Source: Aggregicoccus sp. 17bor-14
GTDB taxonomy: Bacteria; Myxococcota; Myxococcia; Myxococcales; Myxococcaceae
Reading direction: 5' to 3'
DNA: 64,000 nt
NCBI RefSeq assembly: GCF_009659535.1
Contig: NZ_VJZZ01000001.1
Span: forward strand, 248,001 to 312,000
The position numbers were made by a program, and so were the translations under genes. Below the pieces are notes generated by a model that was given only the letters and a program-made list of their open reading frames with translations, made no database searches and had not been told where the DNA came from. Of this stretch, positions 27,718-38,795 are shown in pieces. The first letter of the stretch is position 1, and each line of letters starts with the position of its first letter.

Positions 27718-29130
27718 TCACGCCACCCGGCGCAGCGCCTCGGCGGTGCGCTGCAGGTCCTCCACGAAGTGGGCGTGAGCCTGGGCGCGGGTGCGCGGGT
27801 CCGGCATCCGCAAGAGCGCGGACGGGTGGTACGTGGCGAGCCACCACGGCGCCCACGGCGTCTCGAACACCTGGCCCCGGCTGTGGGTGAGCTTGAAGCC
27901 CGGTCCGAGGAAGGACTGCGCCGCCGTGGCCCCGAGCGCGAGGATCATCCGGGGGCGCACCGCCGCGACCTCCGCCTCGAGCCAGCCGCGGCACGCGAGC
28001 ACCTCTGCGCGCCCGGGCTTCTGGTGGAGCCTGCGGGTGGGCTCGCCGGTCCACCCGAAGTGCTTCACCGCGTTGGTGACGTACAGCTGCTCGCGGGCGA
28101 TTCCCACCTGCGCGAGCACCTCGTCGAGGAGCTGGCCGGCCGGTCCCTGGAAGGGGCGCCCCACCCGGTCCTCGGTGTCTCCGGGCTGCTCGCCCACCAG
28201 CATGAGGCGCGGCTCGCCCGGCCCCTCGCCGAACACCGTCTGGGTGGCGCGCGCGTGCAGCGGGCACGCCGTGCAGCCACGCGCCGCGGCCGCGAGCGAG
28301 CCGAGGTCGCGCGCCGGTGGCAGCAGCGCCGCGGAGGCGGAGGGCGCGCTCGGGGGCCGCACCATGCGCTCGACCCGCGTGGGTGCGCTGCGCACGAGGC
28401 CCCGGATGAGGGGCGCCTCGGGCAGCGTGGCCCAGTGCCGCACGGGCAGCTGCGCGCGCATCGCGCGGGGGTTGAGGCGCGCGGGGTTGAACACCGCCGC
28501 GTAGTAGGTGCGCCACAGCGCCTCGAGCGCATCGCCCTCGGGGGCGGCCGAGCGCGGCACCCCCTCGCCGAAGCGCAGCTCGGAGAGATCCCAGTACGCG
28601 CACGCGTCCGGCGTGAGCAGGCTCCAGCGCATGGAGGGAAAGCGCCGGGCAAAGAAGGGCGCGGCGCGCTCGACGATGAGGTGGTCCGGCCGGTGCCACG
28701 CGACGTAGTGCTCCTGCCCGCCCTGCTCCACGCGCCGGAAGCGCACGAACGCATGCAGCTTGTGCACGTCGCGCTCCACCGCCTTCGCCATCAACTGCAA
28801 CCTGCGCACGTCCGGATCGCTCTCCACCTCCAGCAGGTGGCGCTCGCCGTGGGTGAGCCGCCACAGCACGCGGTACAGGTGACCCCAGCGCTCGCCGTCG
28901 CGATGGCACGCCACCTGCTCGCCCAGGCGCAGGAAGGCGCTGGGCACGGCGAGCGTCGGGCGCGCCGGCTGCTCGGGCGCGTGCGGCGCCGCGAAGAGGC
29001 CCGCGAGCGGCGCCTGCCCCACGGCTGCGTCCTCGAGCACGACTGCATCGGGCGGGACGTCCTCGGCGAGCAGCGCGCGCGCCTCGCGCCGGAAGTCCGC
29101 GAAGCCGGGCCCCGCGCAGACCCGCCTCAC
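27718..29130 (-). CDS. DUF4130-UdgX fused DNA repair protein
   Basis: A 470-residue protein. Residues about 1-240 match the DUF4130 (TIGR03915-type) putative DNA-metabolism domain, including FVRFRRVEQGG and HLIVERAAPFFARRF. The C-terminal part is a UdgX-like uracil-DNA glycosylase: GCTACPL iron-sulfur cysteines, GEQPGDTEDRVGRPFQGPAG, TNAVKHFGW, and the loop T-R-R-L-H369-Q-K-P in the place of the UdgX R-R-I-H loop, whose histidine bonds covalently to DNA after uracil removal. The protein is likely to lock onto uracil sites in DNA. Its GTG start overlaps the TGA of the radical-SAM gene, so the two are co-made. Confidence 0.9.
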   Translation of the reverse strand: MRRVCAGPGFADFRREARALLAEDVPPDAVVLEDAAVGQAPLAGLFAAPHAPEQPARPTLAVPSAFLRLGEQVACHRDGERWGHLYRVLWRLTHGERHLLEVESDPDVRRLQLMAKAVERDVHKLHAFVRFRRVEQGGQEHYVAWHRPDHLIVERAAPFFARRFPSMRWSLLTPDACAYWDLSELRFGEGVPRSAAPEGDALEALWRTYYAAVFNPARLNPRAMRAQLPVRHWATLPEAPLIRGLVRSAPTRVERMVRPPSAPSASAALLPPARDLGSLAAAARGCTACPLHARATQTVFGEGPGEPRLMLVGEQPGDTEDRVGRPFQGPAGQLLDEVLAQVGIAREQLYVTNAVKHFGWTGEPTRRLHQKPGRAEVLACRGWLEAEVAAVRPRMILALGATAAQSFLGPGFKLTHSRGQVFETPWAPWWLATYHPSALLRMPDPRTRAQAHAHFVEDLQRTAEALRRVA

Positions 29131-30377
29131 AGCTCCCCCGTGCGCGCCGCCTCCGCGCTCGCGAAGAGCGAGAGCTGGGAGGCCGGAGCGCGCAGCCGCT
29201 CGGCCAGCCGCGCGTCATCCAGCAGCAGGGTGGGACGGTGGTCCGCGGTCACCACGAAGGGGCGCACCCGCGAGAGCGGCACCTTGAGGCGCGCGAGGTC
29301 CGCGAGCGTCACCGCGTGCCAGCGCCGGATGCGCAGGAGCCGCTGCACGGTGCGTGCGCCCAGCCCCGGCACCCGCAGGAGCAGCTCGCGCGGGGCGCGG
29401 TTCACGTCCACGGGGAACAGCGCCCGCGAGCGCAGCGCCCAGGCGAGCTTCGGGTCGAGGTCCAGCGAGAGCTGCGGCGCCTCGGCGGGGGTGAGCTCCG
29501 CGGGCGCGAAGCCGTAGAAGCGCATGAGCCAGTCCGCCTGGTAGAGCCGGTGCTCGCGCACCAGCGGCGGAGCCTTCGCGGGCAGGCGCACGTCGCCGGC
29601 GGGGATGGGGCTGTAGGCCGAGTAGTAGACGCGCTTGAGCGCGAAGCGGCGGTAGAGGCGGTTCGCCGTGTCGAGGACGGCCGCATCCGGGCTGGGGGTG
29701 GCCCCGACGATCATCTGCGTGCTCTGTCCCGCGGGGGCGAAGACGGGGGCGCGCGGGCTCTCCTCGCGCTCGGCCTTCGCCTGCGCCACGCGCGCATGGA
29801 TGGCCCCCATGGTCGCGCCCGTTTCGGCGAAGCTCTTCTGCGGCGCGAGCTTCTGCAGGTCTCCATCCGTGGGCAGCTCGATGTTCGCGCTGAGCCGGTC
29901 CGCCCAGCGCCCCGCCTGGGCGAGCAGCTCCGGCGAGGCCCCGGGCACCGCCTTGAGGTGGATGTAGCCGCCGAAGCCGTGCACCTCGCGCAAGAGCTGC
30001 GCCACGCGCACCAGCTGCTCCATCGTGAAGTCGGGGCTCTTGATCACCCCGGAGCTGAGGAACAGCCCCTCGATGTAGTTGCGCCGGTAGAAGTCCAGGG
30101 TGAGCTGCACCACCTCCTCGGGCGTGAAGCGCGCACGCGGCACGTCGCTCGAGATGCGGTTGATGCAGTACTGGCAGTCGTAGATGCAGAGGTTGGTGAG
30201 GAGGATCTTCAGCAGCGAAACGCAGCGCCCGTCCGGCGTGTAGCTGTGGCAGATGCCCATCCCCTCGGCGTTGCCCACGCCGCCCTTCGGCGTGCGCCGC
30301 TTCGCCCCGCTGCTCGAGCAGGAGGCGTCGTACTTCGCCGCGTCCGCCAGGATCTCCAGCTTCGCGCGCACGTCCAT
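29127..30377 (-). CDS. Putative DNA modification/repair radical SAM protein
   Basis: A 416-residue protein of the TIGR03916 type. The N-terminus KLEILADAAKYDASCSSSG is the family hallmark. The radical-SAM cluster is NLC64IYDC68QYC71 (C-x3-C-x2-C). The C-terminus has a helix-hairpin-helix-like segment (LLRVPGLGARTVQRLLRI), as in DNA-binding proteins. It would use S-adenosylmethionine to start radical chemistry, perhaps on damaged bases. It overlaps the UdgX-type gene by 4 bases and is divergent from a TPR gene. The start at 30377 fits the family N-terminus; GTG codons at 30389 and 30383 are alternatives. Confidence 0.92.
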   Translation of the reverse strand: MDVRAKLEILADAAKYDASCSSSGAKRRTPKGGVGNAEGMGICHSYTPDGRCVSLLKILLTNLCIYDCQYCINRISSDVPRARFTPEEVVQLTLDFYRRNYIEGLFLSSGVIKSPDFTMEQLVRVAQLLREVHGFGGYIHLKAVPGASPELLAQAGRWADRLSANIELPTDGDLQKLAPQKSFAETGATMGAIHARVAQAKAEREESPRAPVFAPAGQSTQMIVGATPSPDAAVLDTANRLYRRFALKRVYYSAYSPIPAGDVRLPAKAPPLVREHRLYQADWLMRFYGFAPAELTPAEAPQLSLDLDPKLAWALRSRALFPVDVNRAPRELLLRVPGLGARTVQRLLRIRRWHAVTLADLARLKVPLSRVRPFVVTADHRPTLLLDDARLAERLRAPASQLSLFASAEAARTGEL

Positions 30378-30502
30378 CGCCACGGCCACGGCTCCCGGGC
30401 GCGCGCCGATCCCCCTCCCAGGGCCGCGCGCAGCCGCAGCACTCTACCGGTCCGCCCTGACACCTTCCGCGGCGCGCGGCGCGTGCTAGCCTCGCGCGCG
30501 CG

Positions 30503-30982
30503 ATGACCCCTGACGTCCGGGCCGAGACCGAGTCCCGCGCCGAGCGCGCCCTGCGCCGCGGCGACCTCTCCGAGGCCGTGAGCCTCTACGAGTCCCTCGT
30601 GGCCGCCTTCCCCGCCGACGCCGCGCTCGCAGGCCGGCTCGCGCAGCTGCGCGAGAGCCTGCAGCCCATGGAGCTGCAGAGCCCCAAGGCGAGCTTCCGC
30701 GAGCCCGCGGGCCACGCCCGGCGTCCCTCCACGCCCGCCCAGGAGGGCGAGCGGCTCTTCGCGCTCGGCGACTACGCGGGCGCTGCGGCGGCCTACCGGC
30801 GCGCCCTGGCCGAGCGCCCGGACAGCGAGCTGCTCAAGGAGCGGCTGCTCGAGCTGTTCCGCCTCGCGCAGGCCGCCCCCAAGCACTCGCCCACGGACCA
30901 GGCGCTGCCGCGCGAGCCGGCGGCGAAGCTGGAGGCCCTGCTGGACCGGCTCGCCGCTCGCCGGCGGCTGCCCCGCTCCTAG
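30503..30982 (+). CDS. Small TPR protein
   Basis: A 159-residue soluble protein with two tetratricopeptide-like motifs: RRGDLSEAVSLYESLVAAFPADAALAGRLAQL in the first half and ALGDYAGAAAAYRRALAERPDSELLKERLLEL near residue 92. TPRs mediate protein-protein contacts. It is divergent from the radical-SAM gene (125-base gap) and precedes the kinase operon on the same strand by 270 bases. A TAGCCT box lies 10 bases before the ATG. No specific function is recognised. Confidence 0.7.
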   Translation: MTPDVRAETESRAERALRRGDLSEAVSLYESLVAAFPADAALAGRLAQLRESLQPMELQSPKASFREPAGHARRPSTPAQEGERLFALGDYAGAAAAYRRALAERPDSELLKERLLELFRLAQAAPKHSPTDQALPREPAAKLEALLDRLAARRRLPRS

Positions 30983-31061
30983 CAGGCTCCGGGCGTGCCG
31001 GGCCTCCGGGTCCCGCCATCCCGGACAACTGGGAAAACGCTCGTCAGCCCGGTCGTGGTGA

Positions 31062-31090
31062 TTGCGCCCTCTGGGTGGGGCCTCTACACT
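31062..31090 (+). promoter_or_regulatory. Putative promoter of the kinase operon
   Basis: TTGCGC (31062-31067), 17 bases, TACACT (31085-31090). Matches to the vegetative consensus are 3 of 6 and 4 of 6, with the ideal spacing. It lies 162 bases before the kinase start in a 270-base non-coding stretch that contains no other recognised feature, so a long 5' leader would result. It is weak evidence, from sequence alone. Confidence 0.3.
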
Positions 31091-31252
31091 CCGGGGCCCG
31101 ACGCGGCTGTCATAGCTGCGTCTCCCCCTCTGACAGTCACGCCCGACCATGCCCTCCCCCCTGCGACCTGGCGTTCCCACTGGCATCGCGCGGGGCGGGG
31201 CGTGCTCCGACGGGAGCCCGGATCCGCGGGACGCCGGGGCTGTGCACGCGCG

Positions 31253-33040
31253 ATGAGCCACCTGGGCCAGCAGATCGGTCGCTACCGCATCCTCGAGCAG
31301 CTGGGCTCGGGGGGCATGAGCGTCGTCTACAAGGGGCTCGACACCGCACTGGACCGCGAGGTGGCGGTGAAGGTGCTGCACCCGCACCTGGCCGGCAAGG
31401 ACGAGAGCCGCCGGCGGCTCGCGCGCGAGGCGAAGGCGGTCGCCAAGCTGCACCACCCCAACATCCTCGAGGTCTTCGACTTCTCGCCCGCGGGCGCCGA
31501 GGAGGCGTACATCGTCACCGAGTACATCCGCGGCCAGACGCTGCGCGTGTGCATGGAGACGCTGGGCTTCGAGCCGCCGGAGGTCGCGGCGCTGATCATC
31601 CACGAGCTCGCCGCGGCGCTCGCCCACGCGCACGAGGCCGGAGTGATCCACCGCGACCTCAAGCCGGAGAACGTCATGGTGCGCGAGGACGGCGTCCTCA
31701 AGCTCATGGACTTCGGCATCGCGAAGATCCTGGACCGCGACGAGCGGATGACCATCACCGGCTCGCTGGTGGGCTCGCCCGCCCACATGGCGCCGGAGAT
31801 CATCGAGGGGCAGGAGGCGGGCGCCGCGGCGGACATCTTCTCGCTGGGCACGATGCTCTACGCCTTCGCCACCGGGAAGCTGCCCTTCAGCGCCTCGAAC
31901 ACCACCGCCACCCTCAAGCGCATCCTGGACGGGCACTACGAGGACCCGCGCCAGCTCGCGCCTGCGATCTCGGACGAGCTCGCGGAGATCATCACCACCT
32001 GCCTCGCGCGCCAGCCGCAGGATCGCTACCCGCACGCCGGGCGCCTGCGCGACGCGCTCGCGGACTACCTCGGGCGCCTCGGGCTCGGCCGGCCCAGCGA
32101 GGAGCTGAGCGCCTTCTTCGCCGATCCACCCACCTACCGCCGGCAGCTGCGCCAGCGCCTGGTGGCGCAGCTGCTCGAGCGCAGCGAGCGGCTGCTGCGC
32201 GAGCGGCCCGCGCGCGCGCTCGCGGACCTGAACCAGGTGCTCGCGCTCGACCCCGAGCAGCCGCGCGCGCTCGCGCTCCTCGAGGGGCTGGACCGCGCGC
32301 GCCGCCTGCGCCGCCGCCTCGCGCGCACGGGGCGGGTGGGCGCTGCGCTGCTCGCCCTGCTGCTGCTCACGGTGGGCGCCCGGGCCCTGTGGACACGGCA
32401 CCCGGCCGCGCCCGCTCCCTCCGCCCACGTCGCAGCGAGGCCGCCGGCCCGGGCCGAGGCGCCTCCCTCCGCCACGCCCGCTGCAGAGGGCCCGGCCGCG
32501 TCTGCGCCCCTCGCCTCGGCGCCGCCGCCCTCCCCGCTCCCCGCGGCGCCTCCGGTGCGCGCGGAGCCGCCGCGCCCGCTCGCGCGCGTGCCCGTCTCGG
32601 TGCTGGTGCGCCCCTATGGCGTCGTGCAGCTGGACGAAGAGCCCCCCAGCGCGGAGGCGCTCGCGCAGCACAACCTGAGCGCCCTGCCCGGCCCCCACCG
32701 GGTGCGCGTGAGCTGCACCTGGTGCGAGCCGGTGGTGGAGACCATCGAGGTGCGCGCGGGCGCGGACAACATCTTCCGCCTGCGCGCGCAGCTCAAGCCG
32801 AGCACGCTCGCTTTCGACTGGAAGCCGGCGGACGCGGTGGTCAAGATTGGCGACGTGCAGCGCACCGCCCACGACAGCCTCTCCCACCCCTTCGAGCTGC
32901 GCTCGCCGCGCGGCCCCGCGAGCTTCCAGCACCGGGTGGACTACGAGATCTCCCGCCCCGGCTACGCGACCGAGCAGGGCAGCACCATGGTCGAGCCGGG
33001 CAAGGCCGAGACGCTGCGCGGAGCGCTCGAGCCCCGATGA
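31253..33040 (+). CDS. Membrane Ser/Thr protein kinase
   Basis: A 595-residue kinase. The Gly-rich loop GSGGMSVVYKG spans residues 18-28, the ATP lysine is K40 in VAVKVLHP, the catalytic loop is HRDLKPEN with Asp135, DFG follows (LMDFGIAKI), and the activation segment reads GSPAHMAPE. A transmembrane helix (VGAALLALLLLTVGA, about 361) and a Pro/Ala-rich linker lead to a C-terminal PEGA-like region outside. Only the kinase part is cytoplasmic. Downstream, a TPR protein overlaps its stop (ATGA) and an FHA/sigma-54 regulator follows; FHA domains read phospho-threonine, so a relay is plausible. No ribosome site is visible before the ATG. Confidence 0.95.
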   Translation: MSHLGQQIGRYRILEQLGSGGMSVVYKGLDTALDREVAVKVLHPHLAGKDESRRRLAREAKAVAKLHHPNILEVFDFSPAGAEEAYIVTEYIRGQTLRVCMETLGFEPPEVAALIIHELAAALAHAHEAGVIHRDLKPENVMVREDGVLKLMDFGIAKILDRDERMTITGSLVGSPAHMAPEIIEGQEAGAAADIFSLGTMLYAFATGKLPFSASNTTATLKRILDGHYEDPRQLAPAISDELAEIITTCLARQPQDRYPHAGRLRDALADYLGRLGLGRPSEELSAFFADPPTYRRQLRQRLVAQLLERSERLLRERPARALADLNQVLALDPEQPRALALLEGLDRARRLRRRLARTGRVGAALLALLLLTVGARALWTRHPAAPAPSAHVAARPPARAEAPPSATPAAEGPAASAPLASAPPPSPLPAAPPVRAEPPRPLARVPVSVLVRPYGVVQLDEEPPSAEALAQHNLSALPGPHRVRVSCTWCEPVVETIEVRAGADNIFRLRAQLKPSTLAFDWKPADAVVKIGDVQRTAHDSLSHPFELRSPRGPASFQHRVDYEISRPGYATEQGSTMVEPGKAETLRGALEPR

Positions 33041-34005
33041 CCTCGCGCCTGCGCTCCCTGCTTCTGCTCCTGCTGCTGCTGCTCGCGCCCGCGCTCGCCC
33101 ACGCGCAGGCCCCGGACGAGGGCGAGCTGGGCGGCATCCGCGCCGCCTTCGAGTTCGGCAAGTACGCCGAGGTGCTCGAGCGCGCGGCCGCCCGCATCGA
33201 CCGCGGCAACCTGGACGAGCCCAGCCTCGTGGAGCTGCACAAGCTCGCGGGGCTCGCGGCCTTCAACCTCGGGCGGCGCGACGAGGCGGGGCGGCACCTG
33301 CGCGCGCTGCTGCGCCTGGAGCCGGACTACGGCCTGGACCCCTTCGTGGTGCCGCCGCCCGCCATCGCCTACTTCGAGGAGCTGCGCCGCGAGCTGCGCG
33401 CCGAGCTGGACCTGATCCGCCAGGAGAAGCGCCTGCGCGCCGAGCGCGAGCGCGCCGAGGCCGCGCAGCGCGAGCGCGAGCGCGCGGCGAACGAGGAGCG
33501 CCGCCGCCGCGTGGAGGAGCTCTCGCGCCAGGTGACCGTGCGCACGGTGGAGAAGCGCAGCTTCCTCGTGAACTTCGTCCCCTTCGGCGCGGGCCAGTTC
33601 CAGCAGGGCCGCACCTCCCTGGGGGTCATCTTCGCCGCCACCGAGGGCGCCTTCGCGGTGAGCAGCGCGCTCGCCTTCTTCGCCTACGAGGGTCTCTACG
33701 AGGAGAGCGAGGTGCCCCTGCCGGACCTGAAGGGCACCAACACCCAGCAGAAGGTGCACGTGCGCTACATCCCCACCAGCAAGGCCGCGCAGCGCGACAA
33801 CTGGCGCCGCGTGAAGTACGGCGCCGCCGTGGGCTTCTACGCGATGTACGCGGCGGGCGTGGCGGACGCGCTCTACCACCACCAGGACGAGGTGGTGCGC
33901 ACCGGCATCGAGACCCTCCCCGCCCCCGCGCCCGGCGTCACCGGCGGGCTGAGCATCTACCCCCTGCAGGGCGGCGCCGGGGCCGCCCTCTCGCTGCGCT
34001 TCTAA
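33037..34005 (+). CDS. Exported TPR/coiled-coil protein
   Basis: A 322-residue protein starting MTSRLRSLLLLLLLLLAPALAHAQA, a clear signal peptide. Residues 30-110 resemble TPR units (AFEFGKYAEVLERAAARI, LAAFNLGRRDEAGRHLRALLRLEP). Residues about 125-170 form a strongly charged coiled coil (RAERERAEAAQRERERAANEERRRR). The C-terminal half has hydrophobic segments (SLGVIFAATEGAFAVSSALAFFAYEG and VKYGAAVGFYAMYAAGVADALY) and ends in a short strand-rich tail. It may reside in the periplasm or membrane. Its ATG overlaps the kinase stop (ATGA). Confidence 0.75.
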   Translation: MTSRLRSLLLLLLLLLAPALAHAQAPDEGELGGIRAAFEFGKYAEVLERAAARIDRGNLDEPSLVELHKLAGLAAFNLGRRDEAGRHLRALLRLEPDYGLDPFVVPPPAIAYFEELRRELRAELDLIRQEKRLRAERERAEAAQRERERAANEERRRRVEELSRQVTVRTVEKRSFLVNFVPFGAGQFQQGRTSLGVIFAATEGAFAVSSALAFFAYEGLYEESEVPLPDLKGTNTQQKVHVRYIPTSKAAQRDNWRRVKYGAAVGFYAMYAAGVADALYHHQDEVVRTGIETLPAPAPGVTGGLSIYPLQGGAGAALSLRF

Positions 34006-34024
34006 CCCGAGCTTCCGAGACGTC

Positions 34025-35953
<1,929 letters not shown>

Positions 35954-36018
35954 GCCCCGTGAGCCCACGACGCCCCTGTCAGGGTCCCCCGGGACCAGCG
36001 CCCTCCGTCCCCTCGCAA

Positions 36019-36639
36019 GTGCGCGTCCGCACGAGGGATTTGCCCCGGCTGCCCTTGGCCGCTGCCTTGCTACGCAGTGCCTCCGCGAGCGCGGCCCTCC
36101 TGGCCCTGCTCGCGTGGGGCAGCCTCGCGCTGGGCGGCTGCGTCATCCCCCAGGATGACACGCTCTTCACGTGGCCCCGCGAGCCGAAGAATCGGCCCCC
36201 CCGGATCTTGGAGAACCAGGTGAGTCCGCAGACGCGCATCATCCGGGAGTTCGGCAACGGGACCTGCCGCCAGACCTTCGAGGTCCTGGCGACCGATCCC
36301 GACGTGCTCGACCTGCTCACCGTCTACTGGTTCGTGGACTACGTGCCCGGGCAAGCGAGCACGGACAAGCTCGACCTGCTCGCTCCCTCGGATCGACCCG
36401 AGCGCAACGACCGCGCCACCTTCGTCGCGGACCTCACCGCCGCCAACAGCAAGCTGCGCGCACCGGGGCTGCACACGGTGGAGGCGGTGCTGGCGGACCG
36501 GCAGCTCGACCTGACCACCCGCCAGCCCTCGCAGCAGCTCGGCGAAAACCCGGACGGCGGCGCCGCCATCGTCCTGGACGAGGGCTACGCGGTCACCTAC
36601 GCGTGGACGGTCGAGACCGTGACGGGGGTGTGCCAGTGA
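36019..36639 (+). CDS. Putative lipoprotein of unknown function
   Basis: A protein of about 206 residues with a signal (LPLAAALLRSASASAALLALLAWGSLALGGC) ending in a lipobox cysteine. The mature part has an acidic N-terminus, single cysteines in the GTCRQTFEVL region and at the C-terminus (GVCQ), and LTVYWFVDYVPGQ, and is not recognised. A GTG at 36019 was chosen for signal length; a GTG at 35959 and a TTG about 20 bases downstream are alternatives. It lies 65 bases after the FHA regulator, and the next gene starts inside its stop (GTGA). Confidence 0.6.
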   Translation: MRVRTRDLPRLPLAAALLRSASASAALLALLAWGSLALGGCVIPQDDTLFTWPREPKNRPPRILENQVSPQTRIIREFGNGTCRQTFEVLATDPDVLDLLTVYWFVDYVPGQASTDKLDLLAPSDRPERNDRATFVADLTAANSKLRAPGLHTVEAVLADRQLDLTTRQPSQQLGENPDGGAAIVLDEGYAVTYAWTVETVTGVCQ

Positions 36640-38279
36640 GCGGCGCGAGGCCCCTGCGCTGGGTGCTCGCCTCCCTCGCCCTGGGCGGCACGCTCGCGGG
36701 CGGCTGCGCGAGCGGCTCGAGCGCCAGCGGCGCGCCGCTCGTGTGCCGCAGCGACGCGGAGTGCGAGGCGGGCGAGGTGTGCTTCGCGGACGGCTGCGGC
36801 GACCCGGGCAAGGACCTGGTGGTGGAGGTCGTCCCCAACTCGCAGGCGGGCCTCCACGCGCAGGACTTCGCCATCGACCTGAAGGAGGCGCACCCGGTGC
36901 TGCAGCTGCAGGGGCCCGCGCTGCTCGAGGGCCAGGTGCTGAGCGAGCCGGCCGCGGATGGCGGCAGCGGACCCGAGCTCTACGCGGGCTCGGTCACCGT
37001 GCGCGCCACGGGCGAGAGCCTGCTGCTTCCGGGCGTGGAGCGGCGCTACGAGGGCACCGTGGTCCCCAGCAACGGCGCCTACCGCTTCCCCGTGGGAACG
37101 GGCCAGTTCAGCGTGAGCCTCGTCCCCGGCGACACCGCCCTGCCCCCGCTCACCGAGACCCGCTCGGTGCAGGTGGGGGCGCAGGTGTCGCTCGACTTCC
37201 GGCTCCCGGACCCTGCCGCGCTCACCCCGCTCTCCGGCACCCTGGTGCGCGAGCCGCTCGCCCCCTTCGACGTGGACATGGACGTCCAGCTGCTCGACCC
37301 GGGGCTGCGCCCCCTCTCGCAGCGGGTGGCGGTGTCGCGCACCACGGGCGCCTTCACGCTCTTCGTGTCGCCTGCGGCCCGGGCCCTCGCGAAGGTCATC
37401 CTGCAGGCCACCCCGCGCAGCGCGGACAGCCTGCTGCCGCAGGTCACCTTCCCGGTGGACCTCGCGAACCCGCCCGCCACGTACTCCCTCGGTGACTTCG
37501 GAGCCCCCGTGACCCTGCAGGGGATCGTGATCGGGCAGGAGGGCCTGCCCGTGGTGGGCGGCAGCGTGCGGCTGGAGGGAAAGGTGAAGGGGGGCGGACT
37601 GTTCCTCAGCGGCTCCGTCCTCACGGATGCCGACGGCCACTTCACGCTCCAGACCCTGCCCAGCGCCCCCGGCGCGGACTTCACGCTGATCGTGGCGCCG
37701 CCCGCCCGCCCCACCCGCGGCTCGCTGGATGCGGCCGTCAGCCAGGGCCCGGTGCACGTGCAGCCCACGGGCACCACGGGGTTCGCCTTCGCCTGCCGCC
37801 AGCGCGGACGGGTCAGCGCCACGGTGCTCACCCCGAAGGGGTCGCCAGCGGCCATGGTGCGGGTGATCGCCGAGCCGCTGCGCCCGGTGCAGGGCCTGCC
37901 CGGCCCGGCCGAGCGCAGCGAGACCCTGACGGACGAGAACGGCACCTTCTCCCTGCTGCTGGACGCCGCCGAGTACCGCCTGGACTTCGTGCCCTCCGGC
38001 GACCTGCCGCGCACCAGCCGCTACCTCACCGTGGCTCCGGTGCCCAACGCCCCGGTGATGTTCCCGCTGGAGCTGGGCGCCATCACGCTCTCGCGCGGCC
38101 GGCACATCAGCGGCCCGGTGCGCCTCGCGAGCGCGGATGCCTCCGCGCCCAACCTGGCCTACGCCTCCGTGCGCTTCTTCCGCGTGGTGAGCGTGAACGG
38201 CAAGCCGACCAGCCAGCTGCTCGCGCAGTCGACCTCGGACGCGAACGGCGAGTACGAGGTCATCCTGCCCACGCGCTGA
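36636..38279 (+). CDS. Carboxypeptidase-regulatory-like lipoprotein
   Basis: A 547-residue lipoprotein beginning MSGARPLRWVLASLALGGTLAGGC. A short Cys cluster (VCRSDAECEAGEVCFADGC) follows, reminiscent of myxobacterial Cys-rich linkers. The rest is several beta-sandwich repeats of the type LQGIVIGQEGLPVVGGSVRLEG ... DADGHFTLQTLP, which match carboxypeptidase-regulatory-like (CarboxypepD_reg) domains. No enzyme active site is seen. Such domains bind peptidoglycan or proteins on the surface. The GTG at 36636 overlaps the previous stop, so it is translationally coupled to that lipoprotein. Confidence 0.78.
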   Translation: MSGARPLRWVLASLALGGTLAGGCASGSSASGAPLVCRSDAECEAGEVCFADGCGDPGKDLVVEVVPNSQAGLHAQDFAIDLKEAHPVLQLQGPALLEGQVLSEPAADGGSGPELYAGSVTVRATGESLLLPGVERRYEGTVVPSNGAYRFPVGTGQFSVSLVPGDTALPPLTETRSVQVGAQVSLDFRLPDPAALTPLSGTLVREPLAPFDVDMDVQLLDPGLRPLSQRVAVSRTTGAFTLFVSPAARALAKVILQATPRSADSLLPQVTFPVDLANPPATYSLGDFGAPVTLQGIVIGQEGLPVVGGSVRLEGKVKGGGLFLSGSVLTDADGHFTLQTLPSAPGADFTLIVAPPARPTRGSLDAAVSQGPVHVQPTGTTGFAFACRQRGRVSATVLTPKGSPAAMVRVIAEPLRPVQGLPGPAERSETLTDENGTFSLLLDAAEYRLDFVPSGDLPRTSRYLTVAPVPNAPVMFPLELGAITLSRGRHISGPVRLASADASAPNLAYASVRFFRVVSVNGKPTSQLLAQSTSDANGEYEVILPTR

Positions 38280-38282
38280 GCG

Positions 38283-38795
38283 CTAGGGCACGCGGCCCGC
38301 GGCGGGCGAGGCGCGCGCGGCCTCGAAGGCGTCGTGCAGGCCGTCCACGGCGTAGCCCACCTCGCCGGCGTACTGCACGGCGTGGATGGTGTAGAGGTCC
38401 AGCACCTGCTCGAGGCGGCCGTACACCACCTTCACCTGCGCGCGCTCGCGCGACTCGAGCGCGCAGTGCGACTCGCGCTCGCGCAGCTGCTTCAGCCACC
38501 CGGTGCGGAACACCATCCACTCCTGGTCCACGCTGTGCGCAGGCGACAGGTTCACCAGCGCCTCGCGCTCGCGCTCCAGGTCCCGCCACGCCTGCTGGGC
38601 GCCGTCCAGGCACTCGCGCACCGACAGGGTGGGCTCGGCCGCGGGAAGGCGCGGCGGCGTCATCGCCCGGATGGAGCGCGTGACGCTGACGATGAGCATC
38701 AGCGAGAAGGCGCTCACCACCGCGATGTACAGCCCGTACGCGGCGGCGCGGAAGTGGCGGTAGCGGGGATCCTTGGCGGGGGCAGGAACGGACAC
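38283..38795 (-). CDS. One-TM hypothetical protein
   Basis: A 170-residue protein with an N-terminal membrane helix (AAAYGLYIAVVSAFSLMLIVSV, residues about 17-38) and a mostly helical charged remainder, with one conserved-looking cysteine near residue 63 (VRECLDG) and CALE near 115. No domain is recognised. The start codon is GTG at 38795, which lies in the 3' arm of a large hairpin (38792-38828) and has no ribosome site. It is probably translated with the upstream TPR gene, and its 3' end is 3 bases from the convergent lipoprotein gene. Confidence 0.65.
   Translation of the reverse strand: MSVPAPAKDPRYRHFRAAAYGLYIAVVSAFSLMLIVSVTRSIRAMTPPRLPAAEPTLSVRECLDGAQQAWRDLEREREALVNLSPAHSVDQEWMVFRTGWLKQLRERESHCALESRERAQVKVVYGRLEQVLDLYTIHAVQYAGEVGYAVDGLHDAFEAARASPAAGRVP

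Noticed and set aside
31180-31200. GG / GC pattern resembling a sigma-54 promoter before the kinase
   Set aside because: The spacing between GG and GC is 11 instead of 10, and the flanks do not match.
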